DNA from: Rhodoluna limnophila
Lineage (GTDB): Bacteria; Actinomycetota; Actinomycetes; Actinomycetales; Microbacteriaceae
Length of the DNA: 64,000 nt
Reading direction: 5' to 3'
Assembly (NCBI GenBank): GCA_945883505.1
Contig: CAMCXL010000001.1
Span: forward strand, 124,001 to 188,000
The translations under genes were made by a program, and so were the position numbers. Shown here piece after piece: positions 1 to 8,576 of this stretch; position 1 is the first letter of the stretch, and every line of letters starts with the position of its first letter. The notes below the pieces were generated by a model. It searched no databases, was not told the DNA's origin, and was given only the letters and a program-made list of their open reading frames with translations.

Positions 1-58
1 ACTTTGCAACGGTTGATTTACCCGATGCGATACCGCCGGTTAGGCCAATTAGGAACAC
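1..58 (-). CDS. coaE: Dephospho-CoA kinase, N-terminal fragment (cut by window edge)
   Basis: The first 19 codons of a minus-strand gene run off the left edge. Read from a GTG at 58 they give (M)FLIGLTGGIASGKSTVAK, the P-loop N-terminus of dephospho-CoA kinase, which phosphorylates dephospho-CoA in the last step of CoA synthesis. The Walker A motif is GGIASGKST. An in-frame stop at 68-70 limits the start; only CTG lies between that stop and the GTG. The order rpsA then coaE is the usual actinobacterial one, which supports the call although most of the protein is not visible. A strong terminator hairpin lies between the two genes, so coaE probably depends on readthrough or on its own promoter. 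Confidence 0.85.
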   Translation of the reverse strand, partial: MFLIGLTGGIASGKSTVAK

Positions 59-70
59 CAGATAAGCCTA

Positions 71-112
71 CAAACAAAGAAACGGAGACCAGCCAAAAGC
101 CGGTCCCCGTTT
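71..112 (-). terminator. Rho-independent terminator after rpsA
   Basis: On the minus strand a stem of 12-14 bp (right arm about 99-112, left arm about 80-93, with two G-U pairs) encloses a 5-nt UUUUG loop at 94-98. It is followed by a U-rich tail, UUUCUUUGUUUG, at 82-71. It starts 14 nt past the rpsA stop and ends 13 nt before the coaE start. This is the clearest intrinsic terminator in the window. Confidence 0.85.
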
Positions 113-125
113 CGACAATGCGAAA

Positions 126-1604
126 TTACTTTTCGTCTGTTAGCTTGTCACGCAGTGCACTAAGAGACTCATCCTCGGACAAGGTTCCAGCGCTTGCGGT
201 ATCAGTTGACTCACTGGTGTGAGACTCAGCGGCTACGGCTTCAGAAGGGGCCGGAAGATCTGGAAGCGAAGCTGCCAGCTTGTTAGCAACGGCAACCTGC
301 TTCTTGTGCTCTTCCCAGCGAACGTGAGCCTCGGAATATTCCTTCTCCCACTTGGATCTAGCTTCCTCGTGCCCGGGCTGCCATTCGCCTGTTGCGGCAT
401 CAAAGCCGTCCGGGTACTTGTAGGCACCCTTGGCGTCGTACTCTGCGTACATTCCATATAGCGCCGGGTTGAAGTCGGTGCCGTCTGGGTTGACTTCTTC
501 CAAAGCCTGCTTTAGAGATAGCGATATGCGACGACGATCTAGATCGATGTCGATTACCTTTACGAAGACATCCTGGTTGATTGTGACAACCTGCTCCGCT
601 AGCTCGATGTGCTTTGTGGAAAGTTCTGAGATGTGAACTAGGCCCTCGATGCCGTCGGCAACTCGGACAAACGCACCGAAAGGAACAAGCTTGGTGACCT
701 TGCCAGGTGCGTATTGACCAATTGAGTGAGTACGAGCGAATACCTGCCACGGATCTTCCTGAGTTGCCTTCAGGGAAAGCGAAACTCTCTCGCGGTCCTG
801 ATCTACCTCAAGAACCTCTACGGTGACTTCTTGACCAATCTCAACAACCTCAGAGGCATGCTCGATGTGCTTCCATGACAGCTCGGAGACGTGAACCAAA
901 CCATCAACGCCGCCAAGGTCGATAAATGCACCGAAGTTGACAATTGATGAAACAACACCGGTACGAATCTGACCCTTTGCAAGATCTGCCAAGAAAGTTG
1001 AGCGAGATGCCGACTGGCTCTGCTCGAGAAGGGCACGGCGAGAAAGAACCACGTTGTTGCGGTTCTTGTCTAACTCCAAAATCTTGGCTTCAACTTCTTG
1101 ACCAAGGTACGGACCTAGGTCGCGAACCCGGCGAAGCTCAATCAAGGATGCAGGAAGGAATCCGCGAAGTCCGATGTCGACAATAAGTCCACCCTTTACG
1201 ACTTCGATTACGGTTCCGGTGACGGTGCCGTCGGCTTCCTTCACCTTTTCAACATCGCCCCAAGCACGCTCATAAAGTGCACGCTTCTTGGAAAGAATTA
1301 GTCGGCCTTCTTTGTCTTCTTTCTGAAGAACAAGTGCCTCGATCTTGTCACCGACTGAGACGATATCCCCTGGATCGGCGTCGTGGCGAATTGAAAGCTC
1401 ACGGGAGGGAATAACACCCTCGGTCTTGTATCCAACGTCGAGTAGAACCTCGTCGCGGTCAATCTTTACAACAGTTCCCTCAATGAGGTCTCCGTCGTTG
1501 AAGAACTTTAGGGTCTTTTCGACCGCAGCTAGGAATTCTTCAGCGGTGCCAATGTCGTTTACAGCTACCTGCTTTGGTGCCTTTGCGGTCGTTTCGATGG
1601 TCAT
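126..1604 (-). CDS. rpsA: 30S ribosomal protein S1
   Basis: 492 aa, the usual actinobacterial length. It holds four S1 RNA-binding repeats at roughly residues 36-105, 121-188, 206-274 and 291-360; the third and fourth carry FGAFIDLGGVDGLVHVSEL and the close variant FGAFVRVADGIEGLVHISEL. A less ordered Ala/Ser/Glu-rich tail follows (about 440-492). S1 binds mRNA on the 30S subunit and helps initiation, which may matter here because many genes lack a strong Shine-Dalgarno. ATG start at 1604, with GGAG about 11 nt upstream. It sits alone between a 151-nt gap behind polA and a strong terminator, so it is probably its own transcription unit. Confidence 0.97.
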   Translation of the reverse strand: MTIETTAKAPKQVAVNDIGTAEEFLAAVEKTLKFFNDGDLIEGTVVKIDRDEVLLDVGYKTEGVIPSRELSIRHDADPGDIVSVGDKIEALVLQKEDKEGRLILSKKRALYERAWGDVEKVKEADGTVTGTVIEVVKGGLIVDIGLRGFLPASLIELRRVRDLGPYLGQEVEAKILELDKNRNNVVLSRRALLEQSQSASRSTFLADLAKGQIRTGVVSSIVNFGAFIDLGGVDGLVHVSELSWKHIEHASEVVEIGQEVTVEVLEVDQDRERVSLSLKATQEDPWQVFARTHSIGQYAPGKVTKLVPFGAFVRVADGIEGLVHISELSTKHIELAEQVVTINQDVFVKVIDIDLDRRRISLSLKQALEEVNPDGTDFNPALYGMYAEYDAKGAYKYPDGFDAATGEWQPGHEEARSKWEKEYSEAHVRWEEHKKQVAVANKLAASLPDLPAPSEAVAAESHTSESTDTASAGTLSEDESLSALRDKLTDEK

Positions 1605-1755
1605 AGAGATAGTGACTCCATTATTTGTTTACTCAGGTCGCGACAGCTTTCAAGCCTTTTTACAAAAAAGAATTGAACTCCACCGCAACAGCGGATAAGG
1701 GTTATGCGCCAAGGCGCCCTATAAGCCTAGTGCCAATAATCCCGGGCTACAAAGG
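1605..1755. other. Intergenic region between polA and rpsA
   Basis: 151 nt, the second longest gap in the window. It must hold the rpsA promoter. The best candidate on the minus strand is TTGAAA, 16 nt, TAAACA (about 1625-1652), a weak -10 box, so I do not call it as a feature. A GCGCCAAGGCGC dyad lies near 1707-1718 and a hairpin at 1741-1766 overlaps the polA stop. Confidence 0.4.
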
Positions 1756-1766
1756 CTAGTGCCCGG
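1735..1766 (-). terminator. Possible terminator hairpin at the polA stop
   Basis: Minus-strand CCGGGC (1766-1761) pairs with GCCCGG (1747-1742) around a 13-nt loop that contains the polA stop codon. The downstream tail, ATTATT, is only moderately U-rich, so this is a weak intrinsic terminator at best. Confidence 0.35.
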
Positions 1767-4437
1767 CCTCATCCCAGCTTCGGCCAGTGCCAATCTGAAC
1801 GTCTAAGGGGACCGAAAGCTTCACCACTGACTCCATCTTCTTGGTCACCAGCTCTCTGAGGGGCTCTAGTTCACCCTTGGCGACCTCAAAGACCAGTTCG
1901 TCGTGGACCTGCAGAAGCATTCTGGATTTCATCCCCTGAGCAGTCATCTGCTGATAGATGGCGTTCATGGCCAGTTTCATGATGTCCGCAGCGGTTCCCT
2001 GGATCGGAGCGTTTAGTGCTGCCCGACGTGCATTTTCCCGCACCTGGAAAATCTTGCTGTTTAGATCATCAAATGGTCTTCTGCGCCCATGAAGCGTCTT
2101 GGTGTATCCATTGGCCTTAGCGTCTTCCACAACCTTGGCAAGATATCGTCTAACTCCCCCGAATCGTTCGAAATAATCCTTCATGAGAGCCTTAGCGTCG
2201 GCATTTGAGAGCCCCAGTTGTTTAGCCAAACCGTACTCGCTCAGTCCATAGACCAATCCGTAGCTCATAGCCTTCACTTGCGATCTCATGTCTGCAGTGA
2301 CTTTGGATGGCTCAACGCCAAAGATTCTTGAGCCAACGAACCGGTGCAGGTCCTCGCCTTTGTTGAACGCTTCAATGAGACCTTCATCTTCTGAAAGGTG
2401 TGCCATTATGCGCATCTCAATCTGCGAGTAATCAGCGGTCAATAGAGTCTCGAATCCATGGGACGCGACAAATGAGTCACGAATCTGAGCACCGCGTGGA
2501 TTTCTAATAGGAATGTTCTGCAAATTAGGATTCTCAGAGCTCAGTCGACCAGTTGATGTTCCGGTTTGAACGTAGGTAGTGTGAATCCTTGAATCGTCTT
2601 CAATGGCTTTCAAGAGTGTTTCGACCATTTGCTTCAGCTTTGTGGAGTCGCGATGCGCAAGTAGCTTCTCCAGAAACGGATGGCCGTTTTGCTCAAACAG
2701 CTCCGTTAGGGCCGCAGCATTGGTTGAGAAACCAGTCTTTAGTGCTTTTGTTCCGGTCATTCCAAGCTCGTCAAACAAAACGGTCTGGAGCTGTTTGGGA
2801 GAGGCGAGATTAATCTCTCTGCCAATGATCTTGTATGCTTCCTGGGCGATTGTCGAAACCTCTGCTGACAAAGTTTCAAAAAGCTTCTCAAGCTTTTGGG
2901 AGTCGATTGAGATGCCATCGGTCTCCATCTGTGCCAAGGTCTGCGAGCTAGGTAGCTCGATGTCCAGGTAAACCTCGAGCTGGCCTTGCTCTTGCACTTT
3001 TGAGCGCATTATTGAACACAGCACGATTGCAAGCCAGGCATCCAGACTTGGGTCTGAATGATCTTCCGGTATGAGTTGATTCGGGTCTGATCTTTTGATG
3101 TCTAGTCCGAGCTGCTCGAGTGCTATGTCGTCAACGTAGTAGTTTCGCCTAACAGGATTCAAAAGATAAGCAAGTAGCAGCGCATCATCCTGCACGCCAG
3201 CAATGTCTAAGCCACTTGCTAAAAGTAATCGCCTGGTTCCCTTGAGGTCGAATAGACATTTATGTGCACTGTCGGAGCGAAGCCAACTCTTAAGTCCATC
3301 CCCTGGCTCACCGGCCAGAGTGAAGCGCTCGGTTCTGGAGGCAAAACCCATCACCAGTTTCCCGTCAAGCTCCTCTAACTCGAATCCAACTATTGTCTGC
3401 AGGTCTAACCATTGGACGAGTTCGGCTTCGGATATTTGCCTGGTTTCAGGCATCTCAACAGTGTCAAAGATCTTCACTGACTCTTGAGGACTTGTCGAAT
3501 TTTCAGCTTCGACATCGGTTGGGGCCTTTGCAAGTCCATTTGTTTGGCTACCGTTATGCCCACGCAGTCTCAATACGCGTTCTGTGAGAGTTTTGAAGTG
3601 CATCTTTGTAAAAACTTCACGAACTTTCGACTCATCTACGGACGTCAAGGCAAGAGAATCTAGTTCTAACCCAAGATCAAGATCTCTAACTAGGTGGTTG
3701 AGTCTGCGGTTCCTGGTTGCAAGGCCGCTGTGCTCTCGGAGTGATTCCCCTACCTTGCCAGGTATCTCGTCCGCTTTAGCAAGCACAGTATCTAGATCGC
3801 CATAGGCTTGCAGCCACTTGGCGGCAGTTTTTGGTCCAACACCTGGAATACCTGGAAGGTTGTCACTGGTCTCGCCGACCAATGCTGCAAGGTCTGGGTA
3901 TTGCCTGGCATGGATACCGTACTTTTCAACAACCGCTTCGTCGTTCATCCGCGCAAGATTCATGACGCCCTTTACTGGGTACAGAATTGTTGTGTTCTCA
4001 CTGATCAACTGGAAGGTGTCTCGGTCGCCTGAGACAACCAACACCCTGAAACCAGCTTCTGCTGCCTGATCGGCCATGGAGGCGAGGATGTCGTCTGCCT
4101 CATAGTCTTTCTTGGTCAGCGTTTTGATGTTCATGGCCTGCATGGCTACTTCGAGAAGTTCTGTTTGACCGATGAACTCTTCGGGAGTCTCCCCGCGATT
4201 TCCCTTGTACTCCGGATACTCAATCGCCCTAAAAGAAGGGCCCGAGATGTCAAAAGCTACCGCGAGGTGGGTGGGCTTTTCTCCCTCAAGCAGATTTAGG
4301 AGCATCGAAATAAAACCATGAACAGCATTGGTATGTTGGCCGTCTGGGGTGCGAAAGTTTGCAGGATTAAGCGCGTAGAAAGCTCTGAAAGCAAGAGAGT
4401 GCCCATCAATTATCAGAAGGGTAGGCTTATCTTTCAC
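1756..4437 (-). CDS. polA: DNA polymerase I
   Basis: 893 aa from a GTG start at 4437, whose product begins VKDKPTLLIIDGHSLAFRAF. This fits the PolA family, while the open frame continues upstream to 4773 over low-complexity sequence antisense to the neighbouring thioesterase gene. Order: 5'-3' exonuclease/flap domain (about 1-300), a degenerate 3'-5' exonuclease domain (about 310-500), then the polymerase domain. Motif A is DYSQIEMRIMAHL, motif B is KAMSYGLVYG and motif C is QVHDELVFE. The DxE of exonuclease motif I reads FELEELD, so proofreading is probably absent, as in M. tuberculosis PolA. It fills gaps in repair and Okazaki-fragment processing. It diverges from the thioesterase gene. Confidence 0.96.
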   Translation of the reverse strand: MKDKPTLLIIDGHSLAFRAFYALNPANFRTPDGQHTNAVHGFISMLLNLLEGEKPTHLAVAFDISGPSFRAIEYPEYKGNRGETPEEFIGQTELLEVAMQAMNIKTLTKKDYEADDILASMADQAAEAGFRVLVVSGDRDTFQLISENTTILYPVKGVMNLARMNDEAVVEKYGIHARQYPDLAALVGETSDNLPGIPGVGPKTAAKWLQAYGDLDTVLAKADEIPGKVGESLREHSGLATRNRRLNHLVRDLDLGLELDSLALTSVDESKVREVFTKMHFKTLTERVLRLRGHNGSQTNGLAKAPTDVEAENSTSPQESVKIFDTVEMPETRQISEAELVQWLDLQTIVGFELEELDGKLVMGFASRTERFTLAGEPGDGLKSWLRSDSAHKCLFDLKGTRRLLLASGLDIAGVQDDALLLAYLLNPVRRNYYVDDIALEQLGLDIKRSDPNQLIPEDHSDPSLDAWLAIVLCSIMRSKVQEQGQLEVYLDIELPSSQTLAQMETDGISIDSQKLEKLFETLSAEVSTIAQEAYKIIGREINLASPKQLQTVLFDELGMTGTKALKTGFSTNAAALTELFEQNGHPFLEKLLAHRDSTKLKQMVETLLKAIEDDSRIHTTYVQTGTSTGRLSSENPNLQNIPIRNPRGAQIRDSFVASHGFETLLTADYSQIEMRIMAHLSEDEGLIEAFNKGEDLHRFVGSRIFGVEPSKVTADMRSQVKAMSYGLVYGLSEYGLAKQLGLSNADAKALMKDYFERFGGVRRYLAKVVEDAKANGYTKTLHGRRRPFDDLNSKIFQVRENARRAALNAPIQGTAADIMKLAMNAIYQQMTAQGMKSRMLLQVHDELVFEVAKGELEPLRELVTKKMESVVKLSVPLDVQIGTGRSWDEAGH

Positions 4438-4490
4438 AACTGCAAGCCTACTTTGCTTGCAATAGGTTCGATCCGAAAGGCCCAGTGAGC

Positions 4491-4910
4491 ATGTCAGAAC
4501 CAATCCTGAGCGAGGAAGCGAAGCTCTTGGCTTCAAAAAGAGGCGTCGGCGACCTCGCGGACAAGATGGGAATTCAGTTACTAGAACTAAGTTCGGAGCG
4601 GGCGGTAGCAACCATGCCGGTCTCGGGGAACACTCAACCTCGCGGACTGCTTCACGGCGGAGCCTACCTAGTTCTCGGCGAAACGCTAGGTTCAATGGCG
4701 GCGAATGTCTGGGCGGGACCGGATGGCTATGCGGTTGGAATTGAGATCTCGGCGTCGCATTCGAAGTCTGCAACTACTGGCATTGTGACTGGTGTGGCAA
4801 CCGCAGTTTCACTAGGCAAGACACTCACCGTGCACGAGATTGTGGTCACAAATGACCAAGGTGAACGTTGCTCAACAATTCGGATCACGAACCTGGTTCG
4901 TAAAAACTAG
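4491..4910 (+). CDS. PaaI-type hotdog-fold thioesterase
   Basis: 139 aa from ATG at 4491; a GTG at 4485 would add two residues. AAAGG at 4476-4480 lies 10 nt from the ATG and 4 nt from the GTG, so the choice is close. The core segment, PRGLLHGGAYLVLGETLGSM, is the hotdog signature of PaaI / 1,4-dihydroxy-2-naphthoyl-CoA hydrolase proteins, with Glu and the HGG loop at the active site. These enzymes hydrolyse aryl- or acyl-CoA thioesters; the substrate cannot be told from sequence alone. It diverges from polA over about 50 nt and converges with the response regulator without any gap. A thioesterase beside polA is also seen in other actinobacteria. Confidence 0.85.
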   Translation: MSEPILSEEAKLLASKRGVGDLADKMGIQLLELSSERAVATMPVSGNTQPRGLLHGGAYLVLGETLGSMAANVWAGPDGYAVGIEISASHSKSATTGIVTGVATAVSLGKTLTVHEIVVTNDQGERCSTIRITNLVRKN

Positions 4911-5495
4911 CTACTTTTCGAGCTGATCCAATACGGTTCGGGAAACATCAGCCATGCTGAGTCTTCTATCCATCGATGCCTTCTGAATCCAGCGAAAGGC
5001 TTCCGGCTCAGTTAGCTTCATCTTTTCGCTCAGCACTGACTTAGCTCGCTCGACAAGTTTTCTGGTTTCCAGCCTCTCGGCTAGATCTGAGACCTCGGAT
5101 TCAAGTGCGACAAGTTGCTGGTGCCTTGAAAGAGCAATCTCAATGGCCGGCATCAAATCCTGTGGTGTAAATGGCTTGACTAGAAACGCCATAGCTCCAA
5201 CTTCAGCCGCTCGAGTCACAAGCTCCTGCTGGCTGAAAGCGGTTAGCAAGACAACCGGTATTTTCAGTTCAGCAATTTTCTCCGCAGCGGAAAGACCATC
5301 CAGATTTGGCATCTTGATGTCCATCACGATCAGATCGGGCTTAAGCTCGGTTGCTAGCTCAACTGCCCTGACTCCGTCTCCAGCTTCACCGACAACCTCA
5401 AAGCCATGATCTTTCAAGGTCTCGACAATGTCCATACGAATCAGAGATTCGTCCTCGGCCACTACAACCCGTCTAGGCGACGCTGAAAGCTCCAT
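4911..5495 (-). CDS. pdtaR: ANTAR-domain response regulator (PdtaR-like)
   Basis: 194 aa. The N-terminal receiver domain (about 8-122) has the acidic pair E14/D15, phospho-acceptor D59 in VMDIKMPNLDG, T85 and K107 in VKPF. The C-terminal ANTAR domain (about 130-190) carries the conserved ERAKSVLSEKMKLTEPEAF stretch. ANTAR regulators bind two-hairpin RNA motifs and prevent transcription termination. In M. tuberculosis the orthologue (Rv1626) is phosphorylated by the histidine kinase PdtaS and also lies between polA and pyk. No kinase gene is present in this window. I saw no obvious twin-hairpin target here, but I did not search systematically. Confidence 0.9.
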   Translation of the reverse strand: MELSASPRRVVVAEDESLIRMDIVETLKDHGFEVVGEAGDGVRAVELATELKPDLIVMDIKMPNLDGLSAAEKIAELKIPVVLLTAFSQQELVTRAAEVGAMAFLVKPFTPQDLMPAIEIALSRHQQLVALESEVSDLAERLETRKLVERAKSVLSEKMKLTEPEAFRWIQKASMDRRLSMADVSRTVLDQLEK

Positions 5496-5566
5496 GGGCC
5501 TTACTATATTCCACGCAGGACAAATGCGGTGAATTCAAATCCATTAGAGTTAGTTGCGTGGTGCTG

Positions 5567-5652
5567 GCCGGAATGGCGGAACGGCAGACGCGGAGCACTC
5601 AAAATGCTTTGTCCGAAAGGGCGTGTGGGTTCAAATCCCACTTCCGGCACCA
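5567..5652 (+). tRNA. tRNA-Leu (anticodon CAA)
   Basis: 86 nt including an encoded CCA (5650-5652). The 7-bp acceptor stem is GCCGGAA paired with TTCCGGC, followed by discriminator A. The anticodon stem GAGCA/TGCTT encloses the loop CTCAAAA, giving anticodon CAA, which reads UUG. A long variable arm (TGTCCGAAAGGGCG) marks a class II tRNA, and the T loop is TTCAAAT. It lies between the response regulator, from which it diverges, and pyk, which ends only 6 nt beyond the CCA on the other strand. Confidence 0.97.
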
Positions 5653-5658
5653 GCAAAA

Positions 5659-7080
5659 TCAATTTGAGGCGCCTGAACCAACCTTGTGAACTCTAAGGGT
5701 GTTAGTTGAACCGGATACCCCAGGTGGTGTTCCAGCAACTACGACGACCTCATCACCGGCCTTGCATAGACCCTCTTCCAGGACAGTCTGGTCGACCTGG
5801 TTGAACATCGCATCGGTGTGATCTACCTTTGGCACTAGGAATGTGTGCGAGCCCCAGACCAGGGACAGCCGGTTGGCAACATCTGGGTTTGGAGTAAAGG
5901 TAAGAACCGGCACTGCCGAACGAAGTCTAGAAATCCGCTTAAGGGAATCTCCACTTTCGGTGAAGACGCAGACAAACTTCGAACCAAGTAGTTCAGCAAT
6001 TTCCATAGCTGCTAGCGAGACTGCTCCGGCATGGGTGTGAGGTTTGGTGCCAAGACTAGGAATACGGTCAAGGCCGTTTTCTTCCGTGGATTGAATGATC
6101 TTCGCCATTGTGGTCACGGTCTCAACAGGGAACTCACCGACGCTGGTTTCGCCAGATAACATCAGTGCATCGGCGCCATCCAGAACAGCGTTGGCCACAT
6201 CGCTGGTTTCCGCGCGGGTTGGGATACTTGAACCAACCATCGATTCAAGCATTTGAGTTGCTACGATGACAGGCTTTGCCCACCTTCTAGCTAACTCGAC
6301 TGCACGCTTTTGTACCAGTGGGACCTGCTCCAAGGGGAGCTCTACCCCAAGATCTCCGCGCGCGACCATGATGCCATCGAATGCGTCGATGATTTCTTCC
6401 AAATTCTCAACCGCTTGTGGCTTTTCAATCTTGGCAATCACGGGAAGCATTCGACCTTCTTCCTTCATGATTTCGTGCACCCGAACTATGTCTGAGGCGT
6501 TCCGCACAAAGGACAGCGCGATCATGTCAACCCCAAGCTTCAAGGCCCAGCGCAGATCAATTTCGTCCTTCTCGGACAGAGCGGGAACATTTACTGATAC
6601 TCCTGGAAGATTAATCCCCTTGTTGTTTGAAACATCTCCGGAAATCTCAACCTCGGTAGTGACTGTGTTGGCGGAGACTTCAGTTGCGCGAAGTCGGACT
6701 TTACCGTCGTCAATAAGCAGGAAATCTCCTACCTTGACATCAGCTGGCAAGCCCTTGAAAGTCGTTCCACAGATGTTGACGTCGCCTTCGACTTCGTCTG
6801 TGGTGATCTTGAAAGTTGCGCCCTTGGCCAGGTGAACTGGACCATCCTTAAACTTTGCCAATCGAATCTTTGGGCCCTGTAAGTCAACGAAGATTCCAAG
6901 TGGTTTTCCAACGTCAGAGGCGGCTTTTCTAACTGTCTTGTAGATCTCCTCGTGCACAGCGTGAGTGCCGTGACTTAGGTTCATTCTGGCGACATCGACA
7001 CCGGCTTCGATGATTGCCTTGATGTTCTCGTAGGAGGATGTTGCAGGCCCAAGGGTTGCAACTATTTTTGCGCGTCTCAT
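5659..7080 (-). CDS. pyk: Pyruvate kinase
   Basis: 473 aa from ATG at 7080 (MRRAKIVATLGPATS), the usual family start. An upstream in-frame ATG at 7095 adds five residues but has AGGA directly against it with no spacing. The TIM barrel carries ARMNLSHGTH, VDLQGPKIR, the catalytic-lysine segment AKIEKPQAVENLEE and MVARGDLGVELP; a B domain is inserted at about 70-165 and the C-terminal regulatory domain follows at about 340-473. It converts phosphoenolpyruvate and ADP to pyruvate and ATP in glycolysis. It follows gltD after 35 nt, so cotranscription with gltBD is possible. Confidence 0.97.
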   Translation of the reverse strand: MRRAKIVATLGPATSSYENIKAIIEAGVDVARMNLSHGTHAVHEEIYKTVRKAASDVGKPLGIFVDLQGPKIRLAKFKDGPVHLAKGATFKITTDEVEGDVNICGTTFKGLPADVKVGDFLLIDDGKVRLRATEVSANTVTTEVEISGDVSNNKGINLPGVSVNVPALSEKDEIDLRWALKLGVDMIALSFVRNASDIVRVHEIMKEEGRMLPVIAKIEKPQAVENLEEIIDAFDGIMVARGDLGVELPLEQVPLVQKRAVELARRWAKPVIVATQMLESMVGSSIPTRAETSDVANAVLDGADALMLSGETSVGEFPVETVTTMAKIIQSTEENGLDRIPSLGTKPHTHAGAVSLAAMEIAELLGSKFVCVFTESGDSLKRISRLRSAVPVLTFTPNPDVANRLSLVWGSHTFLVPKVDHTDAMFNQVDQTVLEEGLCKAGDEVVVVAGTPPGVSGSTNTLRVHKVGSGASN

Positions 7081-7115
7081 TGTGTTCTCATTCATTCCTG
7101 GCTTTTGGCCATTGG

Positions 7116-8576
7116 TTAGCTATATACGGAAATCGGTTGGTCCGATGCCTTCACCGGTGAAGGCAAATCGGTGGTTCCTTCAAGGAACCTGTCAATGGTA
7201 GCGGCTGCGGCGCGACCCTCTGCGATGGCCCAGACGATCAGGGACTGACCTCGGCCAGCATCTCCTGCAACAAAGACCCCTTCTACGGAAGATGCGAAAC
7301 TCTCTTCACGGTGGAAGTTTCCCTTGCTATCAAGAGGAATTTCTATGTCTGCAACAGCTGGCGCAACTTCAGGACCGCTGAATCCAAGAGCCAGCAACAC
7401 AAGATCGGCTGGAATTACTCTCTCGGTTCCAGGCGTTGGAACTCGCTTACCGTCAACGAACTGAGTATCGGCAATCTTTATGCCGGTAACTACTCCATCC
7501 TTGCCAACTAGTTCAACTGTTGAGGATAAGTATTTGCGGTCACCAAATTCTTCGTGGGCGCTAGATACTTCATATAAGTTTGGGAACATCGGCCAAGGCT
7601 GGGAATCTGCACGCTCCTCGGGTGGCTTTTGACCAATTGCAATGGTTGTGACACTAGACGCTCCCTGCCTGGTTGCGGTACCTAAACAGTCAGCTCCGGT
7701 GTCACCGCCGCCGAGAATTATGACATTCTTGCCCTCGGCCAGAATCTGGTTCTCAACTGACAGACCCGCAACAACTCTGTTGGACTGCGTCAGGTATTCC
7801 ATAGCAAAATGAACACCGCCAAGCTCTCTTCCGGGCACAGCCAAATCGCGCGGTAGCGATGCTCCGGTTGCAATCAAGACTGCGTCGTAGCGCCTTCTCA
7901 GATCTGACCAGCTAATGTCTTTACCGATTTCAACACCAACGCGAAACCTGACACCTTCGGCCTCAAGCTGCGCCAGTCTTCGATCAATGTGGTGCTTTTC
8001 CATCTTGAAGTCAGGTATTCCGTATCGAAGTAAGCCACCGACTCGATCGTCCTTCTCGAAGACTGCAACTGTGTGGCCGGCTCGAGCTAGTTGCTGGGCG
8101 GCCGCTAGTCCAGCGGGTCCTGATCCAACCACAGCAACTGTCTTACCTGTGAGTCGCTCTGGTGCGTGGGCTTGAACCCAACCGTTGTCAAACGCGTCGT
8201 CGATTATCGACACTTCGATTTCCTTGATTGTCACAGCCGGCTGGTTGATTGCCAGAACACAGCTAGATTCGCAAGGAGCCGGGCAGAGTCTTCCGGTGAA
8301 CTCTGGAAAATTATTGGTGGCGTGCAGTCGTTCAATCGCAGCCTTGCCGTCTTTGCGGTGAACCGCATCGTTCCATTCCGGGATTAGGTTTCCAAGCGGG
8401 CAGCCCTGATGACAAAATGGCACGCCGCAGTTCATGCAGCGACCGGCCTGCTTTTCGACAACATCAGAGTTTCTTCGCTCATAGACTTCCTTCCAGTCCA
8501 TGATTCGGACTGGAACGGGCCTGCGCTTGGCCGTTTCGCGCTCTGTTGTGGTTAGAAAGCCTCTTGGATCAGCCAA
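7116..8576 (-). CDS. gltD: Glutamate synthase (NADPH) small subunit
   Basis: 486 aa. I place the start at TTG 8576, giving (M)[13 protein letters not shown], the family N-terminus, with GGAGG six nt upstream inside the end of gltB. The longer frame to 8612 has no family support. An N-terminal iron-sulfur region has [17 protein letters not shown], the FAD site is [11 protein letters not shown] and the NADPH site is [10 protein letters not shown]. It passes electrons from NADPH to GltB, which makes two glutamates from glutamine and 2-oxoglutarate. The start overlaps the gltB stop by 8 nt, so translation is probably coupled. Confidence 0.96.
   Translation of the reverse strand: MADPRGFLTTTERETAKRRPVPVRIMDWKEVYERRNSDVVEKQAGRCMNCGVPFCHQGCPLGNLIPEWNDAVHRKDGKAAIERLHATNNFPEFTGRLCPAPCESSCVLAINQPAVTIKEIEVSIIDDAFDNGWVQAHAPERLTGKTVAVVGSGPAGLAAAQQLARAGHTVAVFEKDDRVGGLLRYGIPDFKMEKHHIDRRLAQLEAEGVRFRVGVEIGKDISWSDLRRRYDAVLIATGASLPRDLAVPGRELGGVHFAMEYLTQSNRVVAGLSVENQILAEGKNVIILGGGDTGADCLGTATRQGASSVTTIAIGQKPPEERADSQPWPMFPNLYEVSSAHEEFGDRKYLSSTVELVGKDGVVTGIKIADTQFVDGKRVPTPGTERVIPADLVLLALGFSGPEVAPAVADIEIPLDSKGNFHREESFASSVEGVFVAGDAGRGQSLIVWAIAEGRAAAATIDRFLEGTTDLPSPVKASDQPISVYS

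Noticed and set aside
1707-1718. GCGCCAAGGCGC dyad as a terminator between polA and rpsA
   Set aside because: The loop would be too small for the full stem, and the following sequence is not U-rich.
4438-4773. N-terminal extension of the polA open frame by 112 codons
   Set aside because: It reads Pro/Arg-rich sequence without family likeness, is antisense to the thioesterase gene, and PolA homologues start near VKDKPTLLIIDGHS at the GTG at 4437.
6266-6835. 189-codon plus-strand open frame opposite pyk
   Set aside because: Antisense shadow of a well-supported pyruvate kinase gene; Ser/Thr/Pro-rich composition typical of reverse-frame reading, no Shine-Dalgarno, no recognisable domain.
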